From Chlorogloeopsis fritschii (GTDB lineage: Bacteria; Cyanobacteriota; Cyanobacteriia; Cyanobacteriales; Nostocaceae): 64,000 bases of DNA. The number at the start of each line of letters is the position of its first letter. The first letter of the stretch is position 1. The translations under genes were made by a program, and so were the position numbers. This document shows positions 7,045 through 16,445 of this stretch, piece after piece. Under the pieces are notes generated by a model. It was not told the origin of the DNA and ran no database searches. It saw nothing but the letters and a program-made list of their open reading frames with translations. The stretch lies in the NCBI RefSeq assembly GCF_043099315.1, contig NZ_CP170746.1. One strand, given 5' to 3'.

Positions 7045-8592
7045 ATGTCCAATTCTGAATTTCAGAGAGTGATTGTTCGCCCGGTGGATGAGTACAATCA
7101 GAAACTGGTTTCCTACGTGCATCCACCAAACTGGGTTAACCCTAAACCTGCTGATTGTTATGATTTGGTGGTAATTGGCGCTGGTACAGCAGGGTTGGTG
7201 GTGGCGGCTGGTGCCGCTGGTTTGGGTTTGGGTTTAAAGGTGGCACTGATAGAAAAGCATCTCATGGGCGGAGATTGCTTGAATGTTGGTTGCGTGCCAT
7301 CAAAGTGCGTGATCCGATCTGCGCGTGTAGTGGGTGAAATTTGGAGTGCTAAAAACTTTGGTGTGAATATTCCCCAATACGTTGACGTAGATTTTCCTGC
7401 TGTCATGGAGCGGATGCGACGGCTTCGAGCTGGTATTAGCCATCACGACTCGGCGGAACGTTTTCAAAAGTTGGGTGTTGACGTTTTTTTGGGAAGCGCT
7501 GGATTTGCGAGTAATAATACTGTGGAAGTTGATGACAAAATCCTGCGTTTTAAAAAAGCTGTGATTGCTACTGGTGCTAGAGCAGCCAATCTTTCTATTC
7601 CAGGAATTGAAGAAGCAGGTTATCTTACGAATGAGACAGTTTTTTCCCTGATCCAACGCCCGCAACGTTTAGCAGTGATTGGTGGAGGGCCGATCGGTTG
7701 CGAGTTGGCACAAGCTTTTCGGCGTTTGGGTTGTGAGGTGATACTTTTCCATCGCGGTTCTCATATCCTTAATAAAGAGGATGCCGATGCTGCTGAAATT
7801 GTCCAAAATGTCTTTCTCAAAGAAAAAATTCGCTTGGTACTTAATTGTCAGATGCAGCGAGTGGAAAAGACTAGCGATGGCAAGAAGCTTTACTTTCGCT
7901 GCAATGGCAAAGAAGATTCGGTAACAGTAGATGAAATTTTAGCAGGTGCGGGACGTGTACCAAATGTAGAAGGTTTGAATTTAGAAACTGTGGGGGTGGA
8001 GTACGATCGCCGCCACGGTGTAAAGGTAAATGATTACTTGCAAACCACAAACCCCAAGATTTTTGCTGCTGGCGATATCTGCATGGATTGGAAATTTACC
8101 CATGCTGCTGATGCGGCAGCGCGAATTGTGATTAAAAATACGCTATTTTCTCCTTTTGGTTTGGGACGTTATAAACTTAGCAGTCTAGTGATGCCTTGGG
8201 TGACTTATACCGATCCAGAAATTGCCCATGTGGGAATGTACGAACAACAAGCCCAGCAAAAAGGAATTGAAGTTAATACGATCAAGATTAATTTTAGTGG
8301 TGTCGATCGCGCGATCGCTGATGGTGAAGAGGAAGGCTTTGTCAAAATCCTCCACAAAAAAGGATCTGATGAAATTTTGGGTGCCACAATTGTGGCGCGT
8401 CATGCAGGTGAGATGATTTCCGAAGTTACCACGGCGATTGTCAATAAAATTGGTTTAAGTAAACTTAGTAGTGTAATTCATCCTTATCCGACTCAGGCAG
8501 AAGGTATAAAAAAAGCAGCAGATGCCTATCGCCGCACACTATTGACACCAAAAACCAAACGCTTCTTGGGATTGCTGACAAAATTGTCATAG
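7045..8592 (+). CDS. Mercuric-reductase-like FAD-dependent disulfide oxidoreductase
   Basis: A 515-residue class I pyridine nucleotide-disulfide oxidoreductase. The FAD motif GAGTAG is at 45-50, the redox-active pair is GGDCLNVGCVPSK (Cys78/Cys83), the NAD(P) Rossmann motif is GGGPIGCE, and the C-terminal interface motif is HPYPTQAE. It lacks both the N-terminal HMA domain and the C-terminal Cys-Cys pair that pass Hg(II) to the active site of true MerA, so mercury reduction is unlikely even though relatives are often annotated so. Proteins of this branch are linked or fused to TVP38 domains, as here. The start AGGGAGCTACTAATG carries a good ribosome site. Confidence 0.87.
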   Translation: MSNSEFQRVIVRPVDEYNQKLVSYVHPPNWVNPKPADCYDLVVIGAGTAGLVVAAGAAGLGLGLKVALIEKHLMGGDCLNVGCVPSKCVIRSARVVGEIWSAKNFGVNIPQYVDVDFPAVMERMRRLRAGISHHDSAERFQKLGVDVFLGSAGFASNNTVEVDDKILRFKKAVIATGARAANLSIPGIEEAGYLTNETVFSLIQRPQRLAVIGGGPIGCELAQAFRRLGCEVILFHRGSHILNKEDADAAEIVQNVFLKEKIRLVLNCQMQRVEKTSDGKKLYFRCNGKEDSVTVDEILAGAGRVPNVEGLNLETVGVEYDRRHGVKVNDYLQTTNPKIFAAGDICMDWKFTHAADAAARIVIKNTLFSPFGLGRYKLSSLVMPWVTYTDPEIAHVGMYEQQAQQKGIEVNTIKINFSGVDRAIADGEEEGFVKILHKKGSDEILGATIVARHAGEMISEVTTAIVNKIGLSKLSSVIHPYPTQAEGIKKAADAYRRTLLTPKTKRFLGLLTKLS

Positions 8593-8598
8593 ATAAAG

Positions 8599-8690
8599 AG
8601 GAGTGGGAGAGGGGGAGAGTGGGAGACAAGGGGACAAGGGATAGAAAGAAGCAAGGGTGAAGGGTGCAGGGCGCAGGGGGGAGAAACTAC
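8599..8690 (+). repeat. Purine-rich GGGACAAGGGGA-type tract
   Basis: A G/A-rich stretch of GGAGAG, GACAAGGGGACAAGG and GGTGAAGGGTGCAGGG units between the flavoprotein and the next family A element. Similar tracts are at 18215-18280, 21599-21717 (inside ggt), 40627-40760, 47700-47800 and 56385-56480. No coding signal. Confidence 0.6.
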
Positions 8691-8695
8691 TAACT

Positions 8696-8816
8696 ACTGT
8701 ACGGGCGGGTTTAGAAGATAAATTATCAGTTTGAACGGCAAGATTATCCATAAAACCCGCACGGCAGTCGCACTCGACGTGCTTAACCCGCAAGGGCGTG
8801 CTGCCTCCCCTACTAA
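8696..8816 (-). repeat. Dispersed repeat, family A copy 3
   Basis: Starts ACTGTACGGGCGGGTTTAGA, contains a GATAAATTATC segment like copy 1, then TAAAACCCGCACGGCAGTCG and a CTCGACGTGCTTAACCCGCAA tail. It separates the convergent flavoprotein and histidine kinase genes and ends 7 bases before the kinase stop codon. Confidence 0.8.
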
Positions 8817-8822
8817 CAAATG

Positions 8823-10019
8823 TCACCACGCGATCGCTTCTAATGGCAAAATCACTGTAAATGTAGATCCTTTGCCAAGTTCTGAAAGCACTTTGATTTC
8901 ACCGCCCATTAACTCAACTAACCGCGATACGATCGCTAAACCCAATCCTGTACCATCAGAATTTTGCAGTTTTAGACCTTTGACTGCCCGAAAATAAGGA
9001 TCGAATATTTTTGCTTGAGCATCTGGGGAAATGCCAATACCACTGTCAGTAACAGAAATAGCCCACTGTTTCTCGTCGGCTACCCAGCACTCCAATTCAA
9101 TCGAACCAGATTCTGTGTATCGGATGGCATTGCTAAGTAGATTAGTGAGAATTTGCTGAAGTCGAAGCGGATCTACGATTGCTTTCTCAGGAGCGCGATC
9201 GCAATTCACAACCAAGGATAATTCTTTGGCACGCGCTAATGGCTCTATCATCTCTAGAACTGAATTAATTAACCCACCCACATCGATTTGAGTGGGTTGT
9301 AATTTCATCTTGCCGGCATCGTAACGCGAAATTTCCAAAGTGTCGTTAATCAGCCGCAGCAGCAACCTACCGCTTTTTAAGACTCGCTCAATACTTTCAA
9401 GATTTGTATACGAGTCCTTAATTTCCGGTTGTTTTTGACGGTGCTGGCGCAAAAATAATTCTGTATAACCAATGATTGAAGTGAGAGGCGTTTTTAGTTC
9501 GTGAGCCAAATGAGAGATACTATCTTGACTAGCTTGAACCAAACGAGTTAGCTCTTGATTAGTCAACTGCAACTGACTTTGAAGTTTTTTAAGTTCTTGT
9601 AGTCGTCCTTGAGTATAACTGTTGAAACAGCAGGCGATCGCTTCGTCAATAACTGCATCAATTAGACGCACAGCCCGCAGCATCTCTGCTGGAGTTGCTT
9701 TTAATAAATCTTCTTCTAAAAGGGAAAAAATTACTAACCTGAGTAAACGATACTCTCGCGCAATTTCTGCTGGCTCAAATTCTTGTTCTGCCCGAATCCT
9801 TCCGTGTTCGAGGCTTGCATCAACTACGGTTTGCAAATCACTACTTACAGATTCAGAAAGCACTGTCGCTAATGCTTCTAAAACACGGGGTAAGCTATCC
9901 TTTACAGCATTGAAAGTAAGCTCTTTAGTAGCTTCAATTTGTTGATCTTGGTAAACCGCTTCTACCCATCGATCTACAATGGCATCACTTTTTTCAATTA
10001 GAACCTGACAAAAATCCAT
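8823..10019 (-). CDS. Sensor histidine kinase with RsbRD-like N-terminal domain
   Basis: A 398-residue cytoplasmic histidine kinase. Residues 1-130 are all-helical and resemble the RsbRD-type (globin-fold-like) N-terminal sensor domain (DRWVEAVY, EHGRIRAEQ, AREYRLLR). The H-box SHLAHELKTPLTSIIGY puts the phospho-acceptor at His173. N-box NLLSNAIRYT, G1 DSGIGIS and G2 GTGLGLAIV complete the HATPase domain. No membrane segment or receiver domain is present and no response regulator is adjacent, so the partner is unknown. The ATG at 10019 is the only sensible start. Confidence 0.9.
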   Translation of the reverse strand: MDFCQVLIEKSDAIVDRWVEAVYQDQQIEATKELTFNAVKDSLPRVLEALATVLSESVSSDLQTVVDASLEHGRIRAEQEFEPAEIAREYRLLRLVIFSLLEEDLLKATPAEMLRAVRLIDAVIDEAIACCFNSYTQGRLQELKKLQSQLQLTNQELTRLVQASQDSISHLAHELKTPLTSIIGYTELFLRQHRQKQPEIKDSYTNLESIERVLKSGRLLLRLINDTLEISRYDAGKMKLQPTQIDVGGLINSVLEMIEPLARAKELSLVVNCDRAPEKAIVDPLRLQQILTNLLSNAIRYTESGSIELECWVADEKQWAISVTDSGIGISPDAQAKIFDPYFRAVKGLKLQNSDGTGLGLAIVSRLVELMGGEIKVLSELGKGSTFTVILPLEAIAW

Positions 10020-10400
10020 CTTCTACTCAACCAAAGACAGTAAGCGCAAAGCCCTTCAACTAAAGGTAGATTAATGCTTTTGATAAAGCGATCGCACCTT
10101 ACGCAAGATGGAGGTTAGTCATTAGTCATTGGTTAGTAGCCTTCATGAACTGCGTACACCAGGATACATGAAAATACCTCTTCACCTGTTCCCCCAACCC
10201 TATTTTCAAGCTAGACGGTCATGTAATAAATCACACAACGAGGGAATGAAAATCTCTTTTCTCTAGCCCCTAGTCCCTAGCCCCTAGCCCCTATTTTCAA
10301 GACAGTTAGTGGTTTCTCGCCCTTGCGCCCTGCACCCTTCACCCTTGCTTCTTTCTGTTCCCTATCCCCTGTTCCCTATCCCCTATCCCCTATCCCCTTC
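10020..10400. other. Intergenic region with heptamer repeats
   Basis: About 380 bases between the histidine kinase and the K+ channel. It holds a HIP1 site near 10087, a (C)CCCTAGT heptamer tract at about 10262-10300 and a TATCCCC tract at about 10365-10398. The unit GAATGAAAATCTCTTTTCTC followed by CTAGCCCCTAG recurs inverted near 27090-27150. No gene seen. Confidence 0.5.
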
Positions 10401-11465
10401 TTACATTTTCTTCGGTCTGCGCAACTTTTTGGAACTAATTGGCCCTAACAGTTGGTTGAGCGCACGCAATTGTTCGGCGGTTCCCATTGCTATCACTACA
10501 TCTCCCGGCATAAACACTGTATCAGCAGTTGGCCCGCCGATGAGATTACCATCAGTGCGGCGGATGGCGAGAATTAATGCTCCTGTTTGCACTCGCAATT
10601 TTGCTTGCCCTAAAGTTTGCCCCACAACCGGACAAACACCCGGTTCGAGCAAATATTCTTCCATATACAATTGTCGGTCTGTACCTGAGATAATACCATC
10701 TACAAAGTCCATCACCTGTGGTCTCAGAGCAGCAGCAGCCATCCGCTTTCCACCAGTAATATAGGGAGAAATCACAGCATCTGCACCACCGCGCTGCAAC
10801 TTTTGCAAAGCTTCTTCTGTACTCGCTCGCGCGATCGCTCGAATCCCCGGATTGAGATATTTCGCAGATAGTACTGTGTATAAATTTTCTGCATCAGAAG
10901 GTAGAGCTGCTACTATACAAGCTGCCTTTTCAATACCTACTCTCAGTAGAGTTTCATCTAAAGTCGCATCGCCTTGGTATATTGTATAGCCCATCTCCTG
11001 AGCCTTACGCACAGATTCAAAATCTGAGTCAATAATCACAAAAGAGACGCCTTCTGCCTGAAATTCCATGGCAATTTGACGACCAGTCCGACTAAATCCA
11101 CAGATGATATAATGCCCCGATAATGATTCCATTGTGCGTCGCACCTGTTGTAGTCGAATTCTTTCTTGAAAGTAGCCTTCAATAACGGCCTCTGTAAATC
11201 GATTGACTATATAACCGATAGTAATAACTCCCATTAAAATCAGGGCGATGGTAAACAATCGTCCTCTGTCACCCAATGGATGTGTCTCACCATAGCCGAC
11301 GGTAGCCAAGGTGATTACCGTCATATAAGCTGCATCTTCCCATGACCAGCCTTCCACAAAGCGATACCAGAAAGTACCGATGAGAAGCACGCCCACAAGG
11401 GCAACTACCCCTGCCATTAACTCTTTCTGAATGCGTTGATATTTTTGTTCCAAAGATGAGTACAC
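10401..11465 (-). CDS. Two-TM potassium channel with RCK (TrkA-N/TrkA-C) domains
   Basis: A 354-residue potassium channel of MthK type. A first membrane helix (about 19-38) and a pore loop with the selectivity filter TLATVGYGE (about 52-60) precede a second helix (LFTIALILMGVITIGYIV). The cytoplasmic RCK domain starts at about residue 112 with HYIICGFSRTGRQIA and IDSD, a Rossmann nucleotide or ligand site, and a TrkA-C-like domain ends the protein (GALILAIRR...PGDVVIAMG). It would form a tetrameric, ligand-gated K+ channel in the plasma membrane. The basic tail SSKKLRRPKKM ends in a repeat tract. Confidence 0.92.
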   Translation of the reverse strand: MYSSLEQKYQRIQKELMAGVVALVGVLLIGTFWYRFVEGWSWEDAAYMTVITLATVGYGETHPLGDRGRLFTIALILMGVITIGYIVNRFTEAVIEGYFQERIRLQQVRRTMESLSGHYIICGFSRTGRQIAMEFQAEGVSFVIIDSDFESVRKAQEMGYTIYQGDATLDETLLRVGIEKAACIVAALPSDAENLYTVLSAKYLNPGIRAIARASTEEALQKLQRGGADAVISPYITGGKRMAAAALRPQVMDFVDGIISGTDRQLYMEEYLLEPGVCPVVGQTLGQAKLRVQTGALILAIRRTDGNLIGGPTADTVFMPGDVVIAMGTAEQLRALNQLLGPISSKKLRRPKKM

Positions 11466-11606
11466 TATGTTTCACCACCGCCACTCGTTTGAGGATAACT
11501 GAGCGTCAGCCTAAGATGAAGTAATAGCTGAGAATCAGAAATTTTTAAAGATTTCTATCAAGCTAGTGATTTAGTATACCGTAGAGGATTTTCAGGAGCG
11601 ATCGCA

Positions 11607-12890
11607 GTGAGCCTAGACACTCTTGTTCAACAACCCCCCTTTCCCTCTGAGTCTGGTTCTGTATCATCTAGCCCCTTTGACGCCGATAATTTTAATGCAG
11701 TTGTCATGTCCACCTATGGGCGATTTCCCCTCGCTTTAGAGCGGGGTGCTGGATGTCGCGTTTGGGATACCCAGGGGCGAGAATATCTCGACTTTGTAGC
11801 CGGAATTGCCACTTGTACCTTAGGGCACGCTCACCCGGCAATGGTGGAGGCGGTAACCCGCCAAATTCAAAAATTACACCACGTTTCTAATTTGTACTAC
11901 ATTCCAGAGCAGGCAGAACTGGCCAAGTGGATAGTTGAACATTCCTGCGCCGATCGCGTATTTTTCTGCAACTCTGGAGCGGAAGCTAACGAAGCAGCGA
12001 TTAAGCTTGCGCGAAAATACGCCCATACCGCGTTACAAATTGAACGACCCATTATCTTAACCGCTCACTCTAGTTTCCACGGTAGGACTCTAGCAACGAT
12101 TACTGCCACCGGACAACCGAAGTATCAAAAAAATTTCGATCCCCTTGTACCAGGTTTCTACCACGTACCTTACAACGACGTAGCGGCAGTCGAAGCAGCC
12201 ATTAGCGAGCTGGATGAAGGTGATTACCAAGTAGCAGCAATTTTATTAGAACCATTGCAAGGAGAAGGTGGTGTTCGTCCAGGAGATGTAGCTTATTTCC
12301 AAAAGCTCAGGCAAATTTGCGATGAAACGGGCGTGCTGCTCATTTTCGATGAAGTGCAAGTTGGCATGGGGCGCAGTGGTAAATTATGGGGTTACGAACA
12401 TCTTGGCGTTGAGCCAGATATTTTCACTAGTGCCAAAGGCTTAGGCGGCGGTATTCCTATCGGAGCCATGATGGCGAAGAAGTTCTGCGATGTCTTCCAG
12501 CCCGGAGAACATGCTAGTACTTTTGGCGGCAATCCTTTTGCTTGTGCAGTTGCTCTCGCTGTCTGCCAGACGTTAGAAAAGGAGAATATTCTACAGAATG
12601 CTCAACAAAGAGGCGAACAACTGCGAGCCGGGTTAAAAGCGATCGCAGCAAAATATCCCCATCATCTTAGTGAAGTGCGTGGTTGGGGTTTAATCAACGG
12701 TCTGGAGTTAAAAGCAGATATTGAACTTGCTGCTGCTGATATCGTCAAAGCTGCTATTGATCAGGGTTTATTGCTCGTACCAGCTGGCCCCAAAGTTGTT
12801 CGATTTGTGCCACCATTGATTGTGACAGAAAAAGAAGTAGATACGGCTTTGCAACTTGTTGACAAAGCGATGGCGACTGTTACGGCATAA
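11607..12890 (+). CDS. argD: Acetylornithine aminotransferase ArgD
   Basis: A 427-residue class III PLP aminotransferase converting N-acetylglutamate semialdehyde to N-acetylornithine in arginine synthesis. CNSGAEANEAAIKLARK, HSSFHGRT, FDEVQVGMGRSG and TSAKGLGGG (with the PLP lysine) are all present and in order. The N-terminal ~35 residues are extra and low in conservation. The GTG start at 11607 has AGGAG nine bases before it, overlapping a HIP1 octamer. Stand-alone; arginine feeds cyanophycin in this group. Confidence 0.93.
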   Translation: MSLDTLVQQPPFPSESGSVSSSPFDADNFNAVVMSTYGRFPLALERGAGCRVWDTQGREYLDFVAGIATCTLGHAHPAMVEAVTRQIQKLHHVSNLYYIPEQAELAKWIVEHSCADRVFFCNSGAEANEAAIKLARKYAHTALQIERPIILTAHSSFHGRTLATITATGQPKYQKNFDPLVPGFYHVPYNDVAAVEAAISELDEGDYQVAAILLEPLQGEGGVRPGDVAYFQKLRQICDETGVLLIFDEVQVGMGRSGKLWGYEHLGVEPDIFTSAKGLGGGIPIGAMMAKKFCDVFQPGEHASTFGGNPFACAVALAVCQTLEKENILQNAQQRGEQLRAGLKAIAAKYPHHLSEVRGWGLINGLELKADIELAAADIVKAAIDQGLLLVPAGPKVVRFVPPLIVTEKEVDTALQLVDKAMATVTA

Positions 12891-12910
12891 GTAAATCAAA
12901 ACCAACAAAA

Positions 12911-12930
12911 GACACGGCAAATGCCGTGTC
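12911..12930. terminator. Short hairpin after argD
   Basis: GACACGGCAAATGCCGTGTC is a perfect 9-bp stem with a two-base loop, 20 bases after the argD stop, followed by TCTACC and no T-run. It may stop transcription weakly or be a member of the GTAGAGACAC-type dispersed palindromes of cyanobacteria (see also 23857 and 49942). Confidence 0.5.
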
Positions 12931-13186
12931 TCTACCTTTGAAAGGAGCGCTGTTTTCTGCTCTCGATGCTGCCAGCTTTTTTTAGAACTTACGCAAAATA
13001 CCTCTCTAACTTTTACTCCTCCGTGTTCTCTGTGACTCTGTGGTTTAATTCTTCCGTGACTCGTGCATAAGTCTTGTTTTGTGAAGCCGAAACATCTAAC
13101 CAGGGTTAGGTGGTTGAAAACTCGATCGTTCTCAAAATTTAAGTATTCAAGCTTTTTGTCGCTTGAAACATATAGGAGAACTAAAC

Positions 13187-14236
13187 GTGGTTACAACGCT
13201 AGACGATACAAAGCGGCTTGCGATCGCCGAAAGATTGGCAGACTTAAAAGAATTTCAAAATTTAATTATCTCAAACGATCAAAAACTCATTGATGCCTGC
13301 CCTTATCTAGATATTCGTGAACGTCTAGAGAATATGCTCTCCGATGACCGAAAAAACCTGGGCATTATAGATACTGTAATCGTTCAATACGGCATTCACG
13401 CTGAACCTAGTGCTGCAACCAATATATTTATTCAGCAGTTTGAGCAGATGATGTCAGGTAATGAGTTTACATTCTACCAAAAGCTCATTCACCATGAACT
13501 GCTCAAGCATGGTCAAGCCATGAGCGGAATCACAATCCACAAAGCCGCTCAGAAAGTAGGGGCAGACATAGAAGTAGCAATTATGCCTTTAAATACCGTC
13601 AACTTTGAAGGGCGCGCTCACCAAGAACAACTCAAGGGGATGCTCGAACAGGTAGGTGTTCGCGAAATGACTGGAGAAGATGCCGATCAGGGAATCTGGG
13701 CACGGGTGCAAGATGCGATCGCTACATTATCGGGTGCAGCGGGCAGTACGATCACCCAAAACACTGACAAAAAAGATATGAACATCCAGACCCTGATCCG
13801 GCTAGATCATACTAAGGTGAATACAATCTTCACCGAAATCGCAGCTACTAAAGATCCTCAAAAGCTCCAAGAGTATTTTGGGCAACTCTACAAAGATTTA
13901 TTAGCACACGCTCAAGCTGAAGAAGAAGTCGTCTACCCAAAAATTCGCTTATTCTACGGCGATAAGAACACTCTGGAACTGTACAGCGAGCAAGCCCAGA
14001 TGAAGCGGATGCTAGATGAAATTAAGTCTATTAACCCCGCTTCAGCTAACCTGTTCAGATCAAAAGTTAAACAGCTGATGGATGTGGTTGGAGATCACAT
14101 TCGCCAAGAAGAATTCACCATGTTCCCGGCGATTGACAAAAATTTTAGCAATGCGCAAAAAGAGCAAATGGCTACTGAATTCAAAGCTGCCAAGAGTAAA
14201 ATTCAGGAAGAAATGGCAGCCTCTAGGCGATGGTAA
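13187..14236 (+). CDS. Hemerythrin (HHE) domain protein
   Basis: A protein of 349 residues from the GTG at 13187, which has AGGAG eight bases upstream; a TTG at 13163 would add eight residues but has no site. The N-terminal ~185 residues form a helical, ferritin-like-looking domain (NLGIIDTVIVQYG, HHELLKHGQAM). The C-terminal half is a hemerythrin HHE cation-binding domain: LDHTKVNTIF, HAQAEEEVVYP and DHIRQEEFTMFP supply the His/Glu ligands for a di-iron site. Likely roles are O2, NO or iron sensing or storage, by family only. Convergent with aroE. Confidence 0.85.
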   Translation: MVTTLDDTKRLAIAERLADLKEFQNLIISNDQKLIDACPYLDIRERLENMLSDDRKNLGIIDTVIVQYGIHAEPSAATNIFIQQFEQMMSGNEFTFYQKLIHHELLKHGQAMSGITIHKAAQKVGADIEVAIMPLNTVNFEGRAHQEQLKGMLEQVGVREMTGEDADQGIWARVQDAIATLSGAAGSTITQNTDKKDMNIQTLIRLDHTKVNTIFTEIAATKDPQKLQEYFGQLYKDLLAHAQAEEEVVYPKIRLFYGDKNTLELYSEQAQMKRMLDEIKSINPASANLFRSKVKQLMDVVGDHIRQEEFTMFPAIDKNFSNAQKEQMATEFKAAKSKIQEEMAASRRW

Positions 14237-14326
14237 TAACAGCAACCTTCTCGGCTTAGACAGTCTCCACAGCTAGAAGCCTTTCGTTACCGACATCTTG
14301 CAAATCTCTCGCTTCGTTGCTATGAC

Positions 14327-14377
14327 GCCAGAGAATCAATTCTCTGGCTAATAACTAAAGTCTACTAGAAGTAGACT
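14327..14377. terminator. Two adjacent hairpins between convergent genes
   Basis: GCCAGAGAAT/ATTCTCTGGC (14327-14348) and AGTCTACT/AGTAGACT (14359-14377) are perfect stems with loops of 2-3 bases, placed between the 3' ends of the hemerythrin gene and aroE. There is no long T-run, so termination is an inference from position; both may be dispersed palindromes. Confidence 0.45.
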
Positions 14378-14412
14378 CGCTGAAATATTTCAGTCCTAAA
14401 AGTGGACTTAAG

Positions 14413-15285
14413 CTATAAACCCAGATGCTTTCGCAAAGTTTGACGCATCACATCCACAGGCACGGTTTCTCTTTGCAACCAAATTTTTAATGCTGCTGCA
14501 CCTTGTTGAACGAGCATTTCCAGCCCATCGATCGTGATCGCACCCACTTGTTGCGCCTGTTGGAGAAATTTAGTTGGGTTGGGAGTATAAATCAAATCGT
14601 AGGCGATCGCTTCTGGTGGTAAGTCTGCCATTTCCTCTGCATTTAAAGGCGATTCCTCCACCTTGGGATACATACCAATAGGCGTTGTATTTACTAGCAA
14701 ATTTGCTTGCGGAATCAAGTTTGGTAATTCATCCCAGCGATGAACTTCAAGATTCACTGCCAAGAGTGAATTTCCCCAACTATTGCGGAATTCTTTCAAA
14801 CGCTGCACATTGCGCCCAACAACATGAATTTCCCTACAACCCAACTGAGTACAACCTGCTACCACAGCCCTTGCTGCACCCCCATTACCTAAAATGACTG
14901 CTACTTTTTGACTCCAATCTGGGTGATATGTTTGCAAGGGAGCGAGAAATCCTTCTACATCAGTGTTCGTACCCACCCATTTATTCTCTTTGCGAACAAC
15001 TGTGTTTACTGCTCCTACAGCTTGGGCAATTGGTTCTATCGTTGACAAAAAAGGCAATATCGCCTGTTTATGAGGAATTGTCACGCTCAAGCCCACAACA
15101 CCAACGGCAGCAAAGCCTTGAATTGCTGCTTGTAAATCCTCAGGTTTGATTGGAAAGGGAAGATAGACGTAATCTAGTTGCAACTGTTGTATCGCAGCAT
15201 TGTGCATAGCTGGCGATAGCGAATGTTCGACTGGATGCCCAATCACTCCTAACAATTTTGTTTTTCCTGTAATCAATTGTTGCAT
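14413..15285 (-). CDS. aroE: Shikimate dehydrogenase AroE
   Basis: A 290-residue enzyme reducing 3-dehydroshikimate to shikimate with NADPH. The substrate site is at the N-terminus (GVIGHPVEHSLSPAMHN, then SVTIPHK with the catalytic Lys), the Rossmann motif is LGNGGAARAV, and VNTTPIGMYP is typical. Length matches the family. Monocistronic and divergent from the downstream alpha/beta hydrolase. Confidence 0.94.
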   Translation of the reverse strand: MQQLITGKTKLLGVIGHPVEHSLSPAMHNAAIQQLQLDYVYLPFPIKPEDLQAAIQGFAAVGVVGLSVTIPHKQAILPFLSTIEPIAQAVGAVNTVVRKENKWVGTNTDVEGFLAPLQTYHPDWSQKVAVILGNGGAARAVVAGCTQLGCREIHVVGRNVQRLKEFRNSWGNSLLAVNLEVHRWDELPNLIPQANLLVNTTPIGMYPKVEESPLNAEEMADLPPEAIAYDLIYTPNPTKFLQQAQQVGAITIDGLEMLVQQGAAALKIWLQRETVPVDVMRQTLRKHLGL

Positions 15286-15436
15286 TTCCTTAAGAATTTT
15301 AATTCCCTAAATACCAAGGAAACCAAGAGATGAGAAATTGGTCTTTGGCAATATTTGTAGGCTATAGGTTATCAGCCTACCAGCTGAGAATGTCAGATTA
15401 CAATAATTAAAGGTTACTTAACATTTCTTTGGAATC

Positions 15437-16373
15437 ATGCAGGCAACGACAGCCTCTACAACCCCAATTCCCGGTCAATATTGGCAGTGGCGAGGACATA
15501 ACATCTATTACGTCAGAGCAGGAGAATCCCAGCCCCAACGTCCCCCCTTACTACTAGTGCATGGGTTCGGTGCTTCTTGTGACCACTGGCGCAAGAATAT
15601 AATTGGACTTTGTAACGAATTTGAAGTTTGGGCTATAGACCTTTTGGGATTCGGACGTTCTGCCAAACCAAAACTAGAGTATAGCGGCAACTTGTGGCGT
15701 GATCAGACTCTATGACTTCATTACAGAAATGATTGGTCGAAAAACAGTACTAGCAGGAAATTCCCTTGGTGGCTATGCCAGCTTGTGTGTTGCAGCTCAA
15801 CGTCCCGATGCAGTGGCAGGTTTAGTTTTACTCAACAGTGCAGGGCCATTTAGCGAAAACCAACCTTCAGCTGAACCAGAAGCATTACAAGCTCAAATTG
15901 AACCACCTCAACAACCAGATTCATTACAGAAACTACTAGGTGACGTTGTGAAGTGGATTTTTCAACAGCCTTTGTCTCAGTTCATTTTATTTCAATACGT
16001 GCGACAAAAGAAGGTAATTCGCCAAACCCTAAACAAAGTCTACCTCGACAAAAGCGCAATTACAGACCAATTAGTAGAAGAAATTTATCGTCCTGCTTGC
16101 GATCCAGGTGCTTTTGATGTCTTTTCTTCAGTCTTTAAAACTCTCCAAGGGGAAAAAGTTGATTTTTTATTGAAGCAATTAACTTGTCCGCTATTGTTGT
16201 TGTGGGGAGAAGCCGATCCTTGGATGAATGCCAGAGAACGTTCTCAAAAGTTTCGGCAATACTATCCTGAACTCACAGAACATTTTTTACGGGCGGGGCA
16301 TTGTCCTCACGATGAAGTACCAGAACAGGTAAATCCCTTATTACGGGAGTGGGTTGTGTCTCTTCCTAGCTAA
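15437..16373 (+). pseudogene. Alpha/beta hydrolase broken by a one-base insertion
   Basis: The reading frame starts at 15437 (oxyanion region LLLVHGFGASCDHWR, then DLLGFGRSAKP) and stops at 15715, while the rest of the same protein continues from 15708 in the next frame. Removing one A at 15707 (GATCAG-A-CTCTAT) joins ...LWRDQ to LYDFITEM and gives a 311-residue hydrolase with the nucleophile elbow GNSLGGY, the acid in GEADPW and the His in AGHCPHDE. Chlorophyll-ring and haloalkane-type hydrolases of cyanobacteria look similar. It is either a recent pseudogene or a sequencing error; all catalytic residues are intact. Confidence 0.85.
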
Positions 16374-16440
16374 GGGCTAATGGTTAATGGCTAATGGTTA
16401 ATGGCTAATCTTACAATTAACTATTAGCTATTAACAATAA
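16374..16440. repeat. Heptamer tract (TAATGGT/TAATGGC)
   Basis: Tandem near-heptamers GGCTAATGGTTAATGG and then TTAACTATTAGCTATTAAC fill the gap between two convergent genes. This is the STRR style of repeat common in heterocystous cyanobacteria. Confidence 0.7.
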
Positions 16441-16445
16441 AAACT

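Noticed and set aside
7045..8592. Annotation as mercuric reductase MerA
   Set aside because: C-terminal Cys-Cys and HMA domain are missing, so Hg(II) reduction is not supported.
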